Part shown: positions 55,659-63,961 of the stretch, one piece after another
How the letters are laid out: each line of letters begins with the position of its first letter
Numbering within the stretch: the stretch's first letter is position 1
NCBI RefSeq assembly: GCF_001513965.1
Contig: NZ_KQ948021.1
Coordinates: 202,562-266,561 of the forward strand
Source of the DNA: Streptomyces cellostaticus
GTDB lineage: Bacteria > Actinomycetota > Actinomycetes > Streptomycetales > Streptomycetaceae
DNA length: 64,000 nucleotides
Direction of reading: 5' to 3'
The notes under the pieces: model-generated
Database searches by the model: none
What the model was told of the DNA's origin: nothing
What the model saw: only the letters and a program-made list of their open reading frames with translations
Program-made: the position numbers and the translations under genes

Positions 55659-56366
55659 ATGGTCACCGAGGTGAGAACGGGAGACACCGTCGTACGACTC
55701 GACGGTGTGCGCAAGGAGTACGGCGAGACGGTCGCACTCGACGGGGTGTCACTGGAGATCCGGGCCGGGGAGGCGGTCGCGGTGATGGGCCCCTCGGGGT
55801 GCGGCAAGTCCACGCTGCTCAGCATGATCGCCGGTCTCGACCGGCCGTCGGCCGGCACGGTCGTCGTACACGGCGAGAAGGTCGGGGAGTTGAGCGAGAA
55901 GGGCCTCGCGCTGTACCGACGGCGCCGGATCGGCATGATCTTCCAGTTCTTCAACCTCATCGACGATCTGTCGGCCCTGGACAACGTCGCGCTGGCCGCC
56001 CAGTTGACGGGGACTGCGGCCCGGCAGGCGCGCCGTCGGGCGCTGGAGCTGTTCGAGGAGCTCGGCATCGCAGACCGCCGCAACGCCTACCCCGCCGTAC
56101 TCAGCGGTGGTGAACGGCAACGGGTCGCGGTGGCCCGGGCGTTGATGAACCGCCCGGCGCTGCTGCTGGCCGACGAGCCGACCGGTGCGCTGGACAGCCG
56201 GGCCGGGGAGCAGGTGATGGACCTGCTGCTGGACCTCAACCAGATCGGCCAGACGCTGATCATCGTCACGCACGACGAGCATCTCGCGCAGCGCTGTGCG
56301 AGCCGGCTGGTGCAGTTGGCCGACGGCCGGGTCACCGGTGAGCACACCCTGGAGCCGTCGGCATGA
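55659..56366 (+). CDS. ABC transporter ATP-binding protein (MacB/LolD type)
   Basis: The 235-residue ATPase has Walker A GPSGCGKST (about 46-54), the Q-loop IFQFFNLID, signature LSGGERQRVAVARAL, Walker B LLLADEPTGALD and switch His VTHDE. These sequences match the MacB/LolD/FtsE branch that works with FtsX-like permeases. Translation of the following gene is coupled by ATGA. With the two-component system it resembles BceRS-BceAB-type or stress efflux modules. Confidence 0.93.
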   Translation: MVTEVRTGDTVVRLDGVRKEYGETVALDGVSLEIRAGEAVAVMGPSGCGKSTLLSMIAGLDRPSAGTVVVHGEKVGELSEKGLALYRRRRIGMIFQFFNLIDDLSALDNVALAAQLTGTAARQARRRALELFEELGIADRRNAYPAVLSGGERQRVAVARALMNRPALLLADEPTGALDSRAGEQVMDLLLDLNQIGQTLIIVTHDEHLAQRCASRLVQLADGRVTGEHTLEPSA

Positions 56367-58675
56367 GCGCGGTGTGGAAGGCCGCGCGGGCGGCGGTGCG
56401 CAGGCGGAGACTGCAGACGCTGGTGATCTGGCTGGTCACCCTGGTGTCGACGGGGTCGATGGTGGTGGCGCTGGGGCTGGTGGACGCGGCGTCGGCGCCG
56501 TTCGACCGGGTCTTCGGCAAGCAGCACGGGCCGCACGTGGTCGCCGAGTTCGATGCGGGCAAGGTGACGGACGCCCAGCTGAGGGACACCGCGCGGACGT
56601 CCGGTGTCGAGGCGGTGGCCGGGCCGTTCCCGCAGGCCACGGTGGAGATTCCGCGCGGCGCGCAGGATCTGGGTCTCGGCGGAGACATCAGGGTGGTGGG
56701 TCGTTCCGGGCCCGGCGGTTCGGTGGATCGCGTGCATCTGTGGGCGGGCCGGTGGCCGACGCGGCCCGGTGAGATGGTCATGAACCGGCAGTCGGACTGG
56801 ACCGCGAACGCCCTCGGCAAGAAGTTCCACATGCCGTCCGGCCCGACCCTGACCATCGTCGGGTTCGCCTTCGACCTGAGTGACACGGCGGACGTGTGGG
56901 TCGCCCCGGATCAGATCGCCGCCCTGCACCCGAACGCCACGCAGATGCTGTACCGGTTCCGGGACGCCTCCTCGCAGAACGCACTGCGCGCGGGGCTGGC
57001 GGGGGTGACCGAGGGGCTGCCCCGGGGCGCCCTCGCCGGTTCACGCACCTATCTGTCGATCAAGCACCAGGTGGGCAGCGCCGCGCGCGCCTACGCCCCG
57101 TATCTGCTGGCGTTCGGTGTCCTGGGGATTCTGGTGGCGGTGCTGATCGTCGCGAATGTGGTCGGCGGCGCGGTGGTGTCGGGCTTCCGGCACATCGGCA
57201 TCCTCAAGGCCCTCGGGTTCAGCCCGGGGCAAGTGCTGAGCGTGTACCTGGTCATGATCTCCGTTCCGGCCGTCGTGGGCTGTGCGCTCGGCACGCTCAC
57301 CGGGAACCTGCTGGCCCATCCGTTCTTCCGGTTCGTGTTCACCGGCCCGGACTCGGGAGTGCTGCGGGACAGCGTCGGTATCGCCCCCCGGGTGAATGCC
57401 CTGGCCCTCATCGGCATGCCGCTCGTGTGTGTGCTGGCCGCGCTCGGCCCCTCGGTGCGTGCCCGGCGGTTGTCGGCGGCGCGGGCGATCAGCGCGGGCA
57501 GCGCACCCCGTGCCGGGCGGGCGCTCGGCATCCAACGACGGCTCGCGGGGCTGCGGTTGCCCAGGTCGGTGAGTCTCGGGGCGGGGCTGCCGTTCGCCCG
57601 GCCCGCGCGCAGCGCACTCACTCTGGCCGCGGTGGTCCTCGGCGTGACCACAGTGACGTTCGCGTCGGGTCTCGCGACGACAATGACCCTCTTCGGGGAC
57701 GGCGGCAAGGGTGCGTACGACGTCACGGTGTATGCCGACAACTACGTCAAGGGCAAGGTGGTGCTGCCGGTCCACGGCGACCGGGACCTCCAGTCGCTGC
57801 TGGGCTCGTTGCCGGGCGCGGCCCGGGTGACGGCCCGGGCGGACGAGGACGCGCAGTTCGTGGGCTCTACGAAGAGGGTCTGGATCGAGGGCAGGCGCGG
57901 GGCGGACCTGCCCCTGGACGACGTGCTCGTCCGGGGCCGCTGGATGCACCGTCCGGGAGAGGTCGTGGTCGGCTCGGCCTTCCTGCGCCGCAACGGGGTG
58001 GACATCGGCGACCACCTCCGGCTACGCAGGAGTGGCCGCGAGGAGGAGGTCACCGTGGTCGGCGAGATCCTGCAGGACAACGACCAGGTGGTCACCGGCA
58101 CCTGGCCGACGTTCACCGCGCTGCTCCCGGACGGAAAAGCGTTCTCCTATCACGTCAAACTGCGCAAGGGCGCGGACCCGACGGCGTACGCGCGCGCCGC
58201 CCGAGCCGTCGACAAGGGGCTCAGTACCCAGCTGACCGGCCCGAACAGCGGCGCCGAGACCATCATCGGCTCGGCGACCGCGCTCACCCTGATGCTGGCC
58301 CTGGTCTCCTCCCTCGGGGTGTTCAACACGGCCGTGCTGAACACCCATGACCGGCGCCGCGACCTCGGCATGCTGAAGTCGATCGGCATGACCCCGCGCC
58401 AGGTGACGGTGATGACGGTGACGTCGATGGCGGTGCTCGGCGCGATCGGGTCGGTGCTGGGCATCCCGCTGGGCATCGCCGCCTACGAGGTGGTCGTCCC
58501 GCGGATGGCCGCGGGGGTCGACCTCACCCTGCCGTCGTACATGACGGACGTCTGGCACGCGCCGAAGCTGGCCGCACTGGCTCTCGCGGGACTCGTGATC
58601 GCCGTCCTCGGTGCCCTGGTCCCCGCCCGGCGGGCCGCCCGTCTCACCGTCGCGGAGGTGCTGCACAGCGAGTGA
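56363..58675 (+). CDS. FtsX-like ABC permease
   Basis: The 770-residue protein has ten predicted transmembrane helices in two FtsX domains. The first comprises an N-terminal helix, an extracellular domain (about 50-230) and three helices with GFRHIGILKALGFSPGQVLS. The second has an extracellular domain (about 445-630) and three helices with RRRDLGMLKSIGMTPRQVTV. The layout fits BceB- or MacB-like resistance exporters or lipid transport. It acts with the adjacent ATPase and is probably controlled by the divergent two-component system. Confidence 0.9.
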   Translation: MSAVWKAARAAVRRRRLQTLVIWLVTLVSTGSMVVALGLVDAASAPFDRVFGKQHGPHVVAEFDAGKVTDAQLRDTARTSGVEAVAGPFPQATVEIPRGAQDLGLGGDIRVVGRSGPGGSVDRVHLWAGRWPTRPGEMVMNRQSDWTANALGKKFHMPSGPTLTIVGFAFDLSDTADVWVAPDQIAALHPNATQMLYRFRDASSQNALRAGLAGVTEGLPRGALAGSRTYLSIKHQVGSAARAYAPYLLAFGVLGILVAVLIVANVVGGAVVSGFRHIGILKALGFSPGQVLSVYLVMISVPAVVGCALGTLTGNLLAHPFFRFVFTGPDSGVLRDSVGIAPRVNALALIGMPLVCVLAALGPSVRARRLSAARAISAGSAPRAGRALGIQRRLAGLRLPRSVSLGAGLPFARPARSALTLAAVVLGVTTVTFASGLATTMTLFGDGGKGAYDVTVYADNYVKGKVVLPVHGDRDLQSLLGSLPGAARVTARADEDAQFVGSTKRVWIEGRRGADLPLDDVLVRGRWMHRPGEVVVGSAFLRRNGVDIGDHLRLRRSGREEEVTVVGEILQDNDQVVTGTWPTFTALLPDGKAFSYHVKLRKGADPTAYARAARAVDKGLSTQLTGPNSGAETIIGSATALTLMLALVSSLGVFNTAVLNTHDRRRDLGMLKSIGMTPRQVTVMTVTSMAVLGAIGSVLGIPLGIAAYEVVVPRMAAGVDLTLPSYMTDVWHAPKLAALALAGLVIAVLGALVPARRAARLTVAEVLHSE

Positions 58676-58793
58676 TCCACGGGGAGCCCGCAACCGGTCA
58701 GGATCGGAGAAGCCGCGGCGGGCTCCCCGGCCGTAGCGTGAAGTGCACCGGCGGAGAACACCGCCGGGCCATGCAGCTCAGAAGGAGAGTCCC

Positions 58794-59144
58794 ATGACCG
58801 CCGGCCTGCAGACGATCATCTACCCCGTCAAGGACAAGGACCGGGCCAAGGCCCTGTTCACCGTCCTGCTGGGCGCCGAGCCGTACGTGGACGAGCCCTA
58901 CTACGTCGGTTTCAAGGCCGAGGGGCAGGACGTCGGTCTCGACCCGAACGGACACGCTCAGGGCATGACCGGACCGGTGCCGTTCTGGCATGTCACCGAT
59001 CTGCGAGAGCGGCTCGCGGGCCTCCTGGAGGCGGGCGCCGAACTGCTCCAGGACGTACGGGACGTCGGCAACGGCAGGCTGATCGCCTCGGTGAAGGACG
59101 CCGACGGCAACCTGATCGGGCTGCTCCAGGATCCGGCCGCCTGA
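58794..59144 (+). CDS. VOC family protein (glyoxalase/bleomycin resistance superfamily)
   Basis: The 116-residue protein starts MTAGLQTIIYPVKDKDRAKA and shows the betaalphabetabetabeta module with metal-site positions not obvious (no clear His/Glu pair). The ending SVKDADGNLIGLLQD is the common VOC C-terminal strand. AAGGAG lies seven bases before the ATG. Single-domain VOC proteins act as dimers that isomerise or bind small molecules. It is followed by a MarR regulator with a 73-base gap, which may control it. Confidence 0.85.
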   Translation: MTAGLQTIIYPVKDKDRAKALFTVLLGAEPYVDEPYYVGFKAEGQDVGLDPNGHAQGMTGPVPFWHVTDLRERLAGLLEAGAELLQDVRDVGNGRLIASVKDADGNLIGLLQDPAA

Positions 59145-59186
59145 GCCGCGTGCGACCACTTGCACCCGCACTAGATGCACACTCAA

Positions 59187-59201
59187 CGATTGGCTGAATC
59201 G
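59187..59201. promoter_or_regulatory. Inverted repeat CGATT-GGCTG-AATCG
   Basis: The five-base arms lie directly upstream of the -10 box TACGGT (59206-59211) that serves the MarR gene. The dyad is a probable MarR operator controlling its own promoter. Confidence 0.55.
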
Positions 59202-59205
59202 GTGC

Positions 59206-59211
59206 TACGGT
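59206..59211 (+). promoter_or_regulatory. -10 box TACGGT six bases before the marR start
   Basis: TACGGT is followed by six bases and the ATG, with no ribosome site. This is the same leaderless geometry as upstream of the molybdoenzyme and carboxypeptidase genes. Confidence 0.5.
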
Positions 59212-59217
59212 GCGGGT

Positions 59218-59616
59218 ATGGCAGTCAAGACGGCCGACACCCGGCTCGAGGAACGCTGGCGGGACATCCTCACGGTGCACGCGCACACGATGTGCGAGAT
59301 CGACCGCGCCCTGCACCCGCACGGGCTGGGTGCCAGCGACTTCGAGGTGCTCGACCTACTGGCCACCGAGTCGCCCGAGACGGGCGACCAGTGCCGGGTG
59401 CAGAACCTGGTCGGACGGGTCCATCTCAGCCAGAGCGCGCTGTCCCGGCTGATCGGTCGGCTGGAGAAGGAGGGCCTGGTCGAGCGCTCGGTGTGCGCGG
59501 AGGACCGGCGCGGAGTGTGGGTCGCCCTCACCCGCAAGGGCCGCGACCTGTACGCCGAGGTACTGCCGCTGCAGCGAGCGGTGCTGGAGCGCATGCTGGC
59601 CGAACGGGCCGGCTAG
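59218..59616 (+). CDS. MarR family transcriptional regulator
   Basis: The 132-residue protein has a MarR winged helix (about 35-105: SDFEVLDLLATESPETGDQC, then VQNLVGRVHLSQSALSRLIGRLEKEGLVER and the wing SVCAEDRRGVWVALT). Cysteines are in the sensor half (MCEI, QCRV, VCAE), as in redox-sensitive MarR proteins, but pairing cannot be judged. It likely regulates the preceding VOC gene and itself. Its stop overlaps the pqqB stop by four bases tail to tail. Confidence 0.88.
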   Translation: MAVKTADTRLEERWRDILTVHAHTMCEIDRALHPHGLGASDFEVLDLLATESPETGDQCRVQNLVGRVHLSQSALSRLIGRLEKEGLVERSVCAEDRRGVWVALTRKGRDLYAEVLPLQRAVLERMLAERAG

Positions 59617-60509
59617 AGGACCAGCTCCGTCCCGTCCGGCAGGATTTCCACCCCCTGCTCGGCCACCTGCGCCCGTGCCGGTGAGGCCGGGTCGAGCAGC
59701 GGGTTGGTGTTGTTGAGGTGGGTGTAGATCCGGCGCGGGCCGAGGTGCCGGGCCAGGGCCGCCAGTGAGCCGCGGGGGCCCATGACCGGCAGGTGCCCCA
59801 TCGCGGCCTGCCCGGCGCCGGTGCGCACCGCCGTGCCCATCTCGTCGGCGGCGAAGAACGTGCCGTCCAGCAGCACGCAGTCGGCCGACGCGCACAGGTC
59901 GTCCAGGACGGGACTCCAGACGCCGACGCAGGGCGCGTACACCAGCACTCCCCCGCTGGCCAGGTCCTCCACGCGGTACGCCGTCACCCACGCGGCCTCG
60001 GGCCGCGGCGCCTGGGCCGGTACGTACTTCGGGATCTTGGTACCCATGGGGTGGGCCGTGACGACGAGTCCGCCGGCCAGCACGAAGCCGCCGACGGCCA
60101 GGCTGTCGGCCCACTCCCAGGGCGCGTAGCGGTCCAGTGCGGCGCGTGCGGGGGCGAGGACGGCACGGACCGGCGGGGCCGCGTAGACCTTCAGGCCCGC
60201 CGCTCCGCGCAGCTCGGTCAGGCCGGTGACGTGGTCGGCCTCCGCGTCGGTGAGCAGCACGCCGCGCAGCGGGGTGTCCCGGGGCCCGGGTCCGGGCCAC
60301 AGGGCGGGGGTCTCGGTGAGCTGGGTGCGCAGGTCGGGCGAGGCGTTGAGCAGCCACCAGTCGCGCCCGTTGCCGGTGACGGCGGCGCACTCCTGGGTAC
60401 GGGAGGGCAGTTTGCCGTCCCGGGCGGCCGCGCACAGCGCGCAGGCGCAGTTCCACTGCGGGAAGCCGCCTCCGGCGGCGGTGCCCAGCAGGACGATCCT
60501 CACGACCAT
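59613..60509 (-). CDS. pqqB: PqqB-like metallo-beta-lactamase fold protein
   Basis: The 298-residue protein matches PqqB closely: LLGTAAGGGFPQWNCACALC carries the CxCxxC zinc site, TDAEADHVTGL is the modified metal motif, and GTFFAADEMG, MGHLPVMG and YTHLNNTNPLLD are family blocks. PqqB is a hydroxylase that works in the biosynthesis of pyrroloquinoline quinone, the cofactor of methanol and glucose dehydrogenases. No pqqA, C, D or E gene is visible on either side. AAGGAG lies before the ATG. The rest of the pathway may be elsewhere or the protein may have another role. Confidence 0.82.
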   Translation of the reverse strand: MVVRIVLLGTAAGGGFPQWNCACALCAAARDGKLPSRTQECAAVTGNGRDWWLLNASPDLRTQLTETPALWPGPGPRDTPLRGVLLTDAEADHVTGLTELRGAAGLKVYAAPPVRAVLAPARAALDRYAPWEWADSLAVGGFVLAGGLVVTAHPMGTKIPKYVPAQAPRPEAAWVTAYRVEDLASGGVLVYAPCVGVWSPVLDDLCASADCVLLDGTFFAADEMGTAVRTGAGQAAMGHLPVMGPRGSLAALARHLGPRRIYTHLNNTNPLLDPASPARAQVAEQGVEILPDGTELVL

Positions 60510-60621
60510 CGGCTCCTTCGCGCGCTCCGGACCTTCCGCTGGGATCTTCCCGCCGGAGGGCGGGGTGATTACCCGGAGACGGGAGCAGTTCCGGCCGTCC
60601 TGAGCCGGGCCGAAGTGCGGC

Positions 60622-61023
60622 TCACCTTGCCAGGAGCGTGCGGACTCCTTGGGACGTCAGTGTCAGGCCGTGCTGCGAGCTGCCGTCTATCGCCAGGGAG
60701 AGGTCGTCGTCGGGCCACTGTGCGGCCAGTGCGCCCAGCGGTATCAGGCGGTAGCGGGAGATGAACGGGAGTTGTTCGGCCATCGTCCCTTCGGAGGTGA
60801 AAACGGGGACGACCGGATCGCCGCCGGTCCGTTCGAGGACGGGCAGGGCGACCGTCGAGGAGTCGGCGCCCTCGCCGTCCACCGCGTCGTCCGGCACCGG
60901 AACGAGCACGTCGCTGTGGGCGAGGGTGTCCAGGGCCGACTGGTCCTCGGCGTTCACGGCCAGGGCGTCGAGCGCCCGCTGGGCCGGCGTCGGAAGGTGG
61001 TCGTCGTATGCGGGTGTCTCCAT
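60622..61023 (-). CDS. SseB-like protein
   Basis: The 133-residue protein resembles the SseB N-terminal domain of actinomycete type III-like/enhanced-serine-sensitivity proteins: ALDALAVNAEDQSALDTLAH, VLVPVPDD, VPVFTSEGTMAEQL and LIPLGALAAQWPDDDLSLAID. It is soluble and acidic and has no catalytic motif. The biochemical role is not known. A GGGGATC site precedes the ATG. It lies 112 bases upstream of pqqB on the same strand; a link between them is not evident. Confidence 0.7.
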   Translation of the reverse strand: METPAYDDHLPTPAQRALDALAVNAEDQSALDTLAHSDVLVPVPDDAVDGEGADSSTVALPVLERTGGDPVVPVFTSEGTMAEQLPFISRYRLIPLGALAAQWPDDDLSLAIDGSSQHGLTLTSQGVRTLLAR

Positions 61024-61159
61024 GGCAGATCCCCAGGTAGCGGCGGTCGTACGGCCGCACGGACGGGCAGGCGCCCGGCGTGCTCCCGCCTCGCGTACCC
61101 GGTGGGGTCCGGGGCATGCATATCCGGTCGAACTCGGCGGAAGCCGGTCGTGTGGCCGG

Positions 61160-61867
61160 TCAGCCGAAGGTGAGGGTCAGCTGGAAGTGGTCGGGGTCGA
61201 GCAGGCTGACGGCGTGCTCGACGAAGGAGCCGTCGGCGGCCCGGCTGGTGCGCCGGGTGTCGAGGAACCAGTCACCCGGTGTCCGGTGCAGCAGTTCCGC
61301 CTCGTGGGCGTCGATCCGCCGCCCGCGGACCCGCTGCTCGCCGTGGTCGGGCCGCAGTCCGGCGCGCAGCAGCACCTCGGTGAGCGGCTCCTGGCCGAGC
61401 CCCCGGGCGGGCAGTTCCCGGATCACGGGCACGGGCGGCAGGAAGCTGCGCTCGTACGCCACCACGGTGCCGTCCGCGACCAGCTCGCGGGTCCGCTCCA
61501 CGCAGACGAACGCGTCCTTCTCCAGGCCGAGTTCGGCGGCGAGGCCGTGGTCGTGCGTCTCGCGTACGGCGAGGGTCCGCAGCCTGCTCTCGACGCCTTG
61601 GAGGGGCAGGGCGCGGGCCCGGCCGGGCCGGTCGTCCGGCGGGCGTCCGTCGAAGAGGACGTAGGACCCCTTGCCGGTGCGGGTGGTGATCAGGCCTTCC
61701 TCGCACAGTTCGGCGAGGGCCGCGCGGACGGTCGTACGGCTGACGCCGAACCGCTGGGCGAGGGTGTGTTCGCCGGGCAGCCGCTCCCCTGCCGGGCGGC
61801 GTCCGCTGCGGATCTCCTCGGCGAGGATCCTGCTGATCCGCTGGTGCTTGAGCGGGACGCCGGTCAC
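61160..61867 (-). CDS. GntR family regulator (UTRA domain)
   Basis: The 235-residue protein has a GntR winged helix (about 5-70: ILAEEIRSGRRPAGERLPGE, then HTLAQRFGVSRTTVRAALAELCEEGLITTR) and a UTRA ligand domain ending DPDHFQLTLTFG. The GTG start shares GTGA with the hydrolase stop, so the regulator is the last gene of the permease-hydrolase-regulator operon. It should control this operon in response to a nucleobase or related compound. A half-match to HutC operators (GTCCAGAC) lies upstream of the permease. Confidence 0.88.
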   Translation of the reverse strand: MTGVPLKHQRISRILAEEIRSGRRPAGERLPGEHTLAQRFGVSRTTVRAALAELCEEGLITTRTGKGSYVLFDGRPPDDRPGRARALPLQGVESRLRTLAVRETHDHGLAAELGLEKDAFVCVERTRELVADGTVVAYERSFLPPVPVIRELPARGLGQEPLTEVLLRAGLRPDHGEQRVRGRRIDAHEAELLHRTPGDWFLDTRRTSRAADGSFVEHAVSLLDPDHFQLTLTFG

Positions 61868-62430
61868 GGCCGGGCTTCCGCGAGCAGGTCGTCGATGGTG
61901 GTGACCCGGATCAGCGGCCGGTAGAGGTCCAGCACCTGGAGGGTCTTGATGTGGGAGTCGTCGTCCGCGCCCGCGCACGCGTCCGCCACGACCAGGACCT
62001 CGGCGCCGGCGTCGGCGGCGGCCAGCGCCGTGGACAGTACGCAGCAGTCGGTGCTGACCCCGGCCAGGACCAGGCGGCCGTCCGGGCCGACGCGCTCGAC
62101 CAGTTCCGGTGTCCATTTGCTGAAGGTGGTGGCTTCCACGACGTGGCCGGCCCGGGCGGCGAACTCGTCCGTCAGCTCCCACAGTTCCGCCTCCCGAGGC
62201 TGGAGCGCGAAGGGCCACCGGGCGTAGTAGGCGCGCCAGGCTCCGGTGGGTTTCCCGGGTGCCAGGAAGCGGGTGAAGGCGACGCGGCCGCCGAACGCCG
62301 GCAGCAGGCGTCGTACGCCCGCGGCCGCGTCGGCGAAACGGGGGGTGGCCCAGGGGCTCGCGGGGTCGGCGAAGACGCGCTGCATGTCGATGACGGCCAG
62401 CAGCCCGGGGGCGGAGAGGGCAGGGGTCAT
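61864..62430 (-). CDS. Isochorismatase-like cysteine hydrolase
   Basis: The 188-residue protein has the cysteine hydrolase catalytic set: Asp in VIDMQRVF, Lys in TTFSKWTPE and Cys in GVSTDCCVLSTALAAADAG. Relatives hydrolyse nicotinamide, N-carbamoylsarcosine, ureidoacrylate or isochorismate; the neighbouring nucleobase permease makes an amide or ureide of nucleobase breakdown the best guess. It overlaps both neighbours by four bases. Confidence 0.87.
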   Translation of the reverse strand: MTPALSAPGLLAVIDMQRVFADPASPWATPRFADAAAGVRRLLPAFGGRVAFTRFLAPGKPTGAWRAYYARWPFALQPREAELWELTDEFAARAGHVVEATTFSKWTPELVERVGPDGRLVLAGVSTDCCVLSTALAAADAGAEVLVVADACAGADDDSHIKTLQVLDLYRPLIRVTTIDDLLAEARP

Positions 62431-63932
62431 GCGCTGTACACCCCCTCGTTCGGTGACGGGCTGGGTGCCTGTGCCTCCTGCTCGCGCACCCGGCCCCGGC
62501 CCAGCAGCAGCGTGCCGAGGAAGGCGAGCGCGAGGGCGGCCAGGACGCCGAGGTTGGCGTACGCCCAGGCGCCGCTCTTGCCGCCGAGACCGAACGGCTC
62601 CAGGAGGTAACCCTGCCAGGTGAGCCAGCTGGCCGCGGTGTTGGTGACCAGGCCCCAGCCGACGGCGGTGGCGCCGAGGGTGAGCAGGAGCGGCAGGAGG
62701 GGTACGTCGCCGTAGCGGCCGCGCGGGCGGTACAGGTCACCCTCGTCGTAGTCGCGGCGGCGCAGGGCGAGGTCGGCGAGCATGACCCCGCACCAGGCGG
62801 CGATGGGGACGCCGAGGGTGGTGAGGAAGCCCATGAACTGGGCGAGGAAGTCGCCGGCGAAGAAGACGATGTAGACGGATCCCGCGATCATCAGGACGCC
62901 GTCGAAGAGTGCGGCGAGGTAGCGGGGCACGCGCACGCCCGCGGAGAGCAGGGCCAGGCCGGAGGAGTAGATGTCGAGGACGGCGCCGCCGACCAGGCCG
63001 AGGACGGCGACCACGGCGAACGGCACCAGGAACCAGGTGGGCAGGAGCGTGGTCAGGGCGCCGATCGGGTCGGCCGCGATCGCCTTGCTCAGGGTCGCGG
63101 AGGAACCGGCCAGCAGGAGGCCGAAGACCAGCAGGAGCAGCGGGGCCGCGGAGGCGCCGAAGGTGGTCCAGCCGATCACGCCCCGGCTGGAGGAACCGCG
63201 GGGCAGATAGCGGGAATAGTCGGCGGCGGCGTTGACCCAGCCGAGGCCGAAGCCGGTCATCAGGAACACCAGCGCGCCGATGAACTGCTGCGCGGAGCCC
63301 GCCGGGATGGCGCTGACCGTGCTCCAGTGGATGTGGTCGGCGACCAGGGCGACGTAGACGACGGTGAGCACGCCCGTGATCACGGTGATCCAGGTCTGCA
63401 GGCGCATGATCAGGTCGAAGCCCATGACCCCGCCCACCACGGTCAGCGCGGCCACCACCATGAGGGCGACCACCTTGGTCTCCGTGCCGCCGCCCCAGCC
63501 CAGCCGGCTGAAGACGGTCGCGGTGGCCAGGGTGGCGAGCGAGGTGAGGACCGTCTCCCAGCCGACGGTGAGCATCCACGAGATCACCGACGGCAGCCGG
63601 TTGCCGCGCACGCCGTACGCGGCCCGGCTGAGCACCATCGTGGGCGCCGAGCCGCGTTTTCCGGCGACCGCGATGAAGCCGCACAGCAGGAAGGAGACGA
63701 TGATGCCGAGCACGCCGGCGGCGAGGGCCTGCCAGAAGGAGATGCCGAAGCCCAGGGCGAAGGCGCCGTAGCTGAGGCCGAGGACGGAGACGTTCGCCCC
63801 GAACCAGGGCCAGAACAGGGTGCGCGGGGTGCCCTTGCGCTCCGCGTCCCCGATCACGTCGAGGCCGTGCGTCTCCAGCTGGATCTGACGGCCGGTGGAT
63901 CTGCTGCCGGGGGATTCCTGCGGATGCGTCAT
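62427..63932 (-). CDS. NCS1 family nucleobase/cation symporter
   Basis: The 501-residue protein has 12 transmembrane helices and features of the cytosine/purine/allantoin/hydantoin (NCS1) transporters: LFWPWFGANVSVLGLSYGAF in helix 1, SRAAYGVRGNRLPS before helix 3, and GLGWVNAAADYSRYLP in helix 6. It should import a nucleobase or hydantoin-like compound with a cation. It is the first gene of the operon with the cysteine hydrolase and GntR regulator (four-base overlaps). Confidence 0.88.
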   Translation of the reverse strand: MTHPQESPGSRSTGRQIQLETHGLDVIGDAERKGTPRTLFWPWFGANVSVLGLSYGAFALGFGISFWQALAAGVLGIIVSFLLCGFIAVAGKRGSAPTMVLSRAAYGVRGNRLPSVISWMLTVGWETVLTSLATLATATVFSRLGWGGGTETKVVALMVVAALTVVGGVMGFDLIMRLQTWITVITGVLTVVYVALVADHIHWSTVSAIPAGSAQQFIGALVFLMTGFGLGWVNAAADYSRYLPRGSSSRGVIGWTTFGASAAPLLLLVFGLLLAGSSATLSKAIAADPIGALTTLLPTWFLVPFAVVAVLGLVGGAVLDIYSSGLALLSAGVRVPRYLAALFDGVLMIAGSVYIVFFAGDFLAQFMGFLTTLGVPIAAWCGVMLADLALRRRDYDEGDLYRPRGRYGDVPLLPLLLTLGATAVGWGLVTNTAASWLTWQGYLLEPFGLGGKSGAWAYANLGVLAALALAFLGTLLLGRGRVREQEAQAPSPSPNEGVYSA

Positions 63933-63953
63933 CGCCGACCTACCTGCCTACCT

Positions 63954-63961
63954 GTCCAGAC
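63954..63961. promoter_or_regulatory. HutC-like GTCCAGAC upstream of the NCS1 permease
   Basis: The eight bases differ from the GT-x-TA-x-AC pattern of HutC-type sites at one central position. They lie 22 bases upstream of the permease start and may serve the GntR regulator of this operon. A tandem CCTACCTG/CCTACCTG sequence lies between. Confidence 0.3.

Noticed and set aside
60510..60621. pqqA-like peptide gene upstream of pqqB
   Set aside because: No short frame with a Glu-x3-Tyr motif and ribosome site was found in the 112-base gap.
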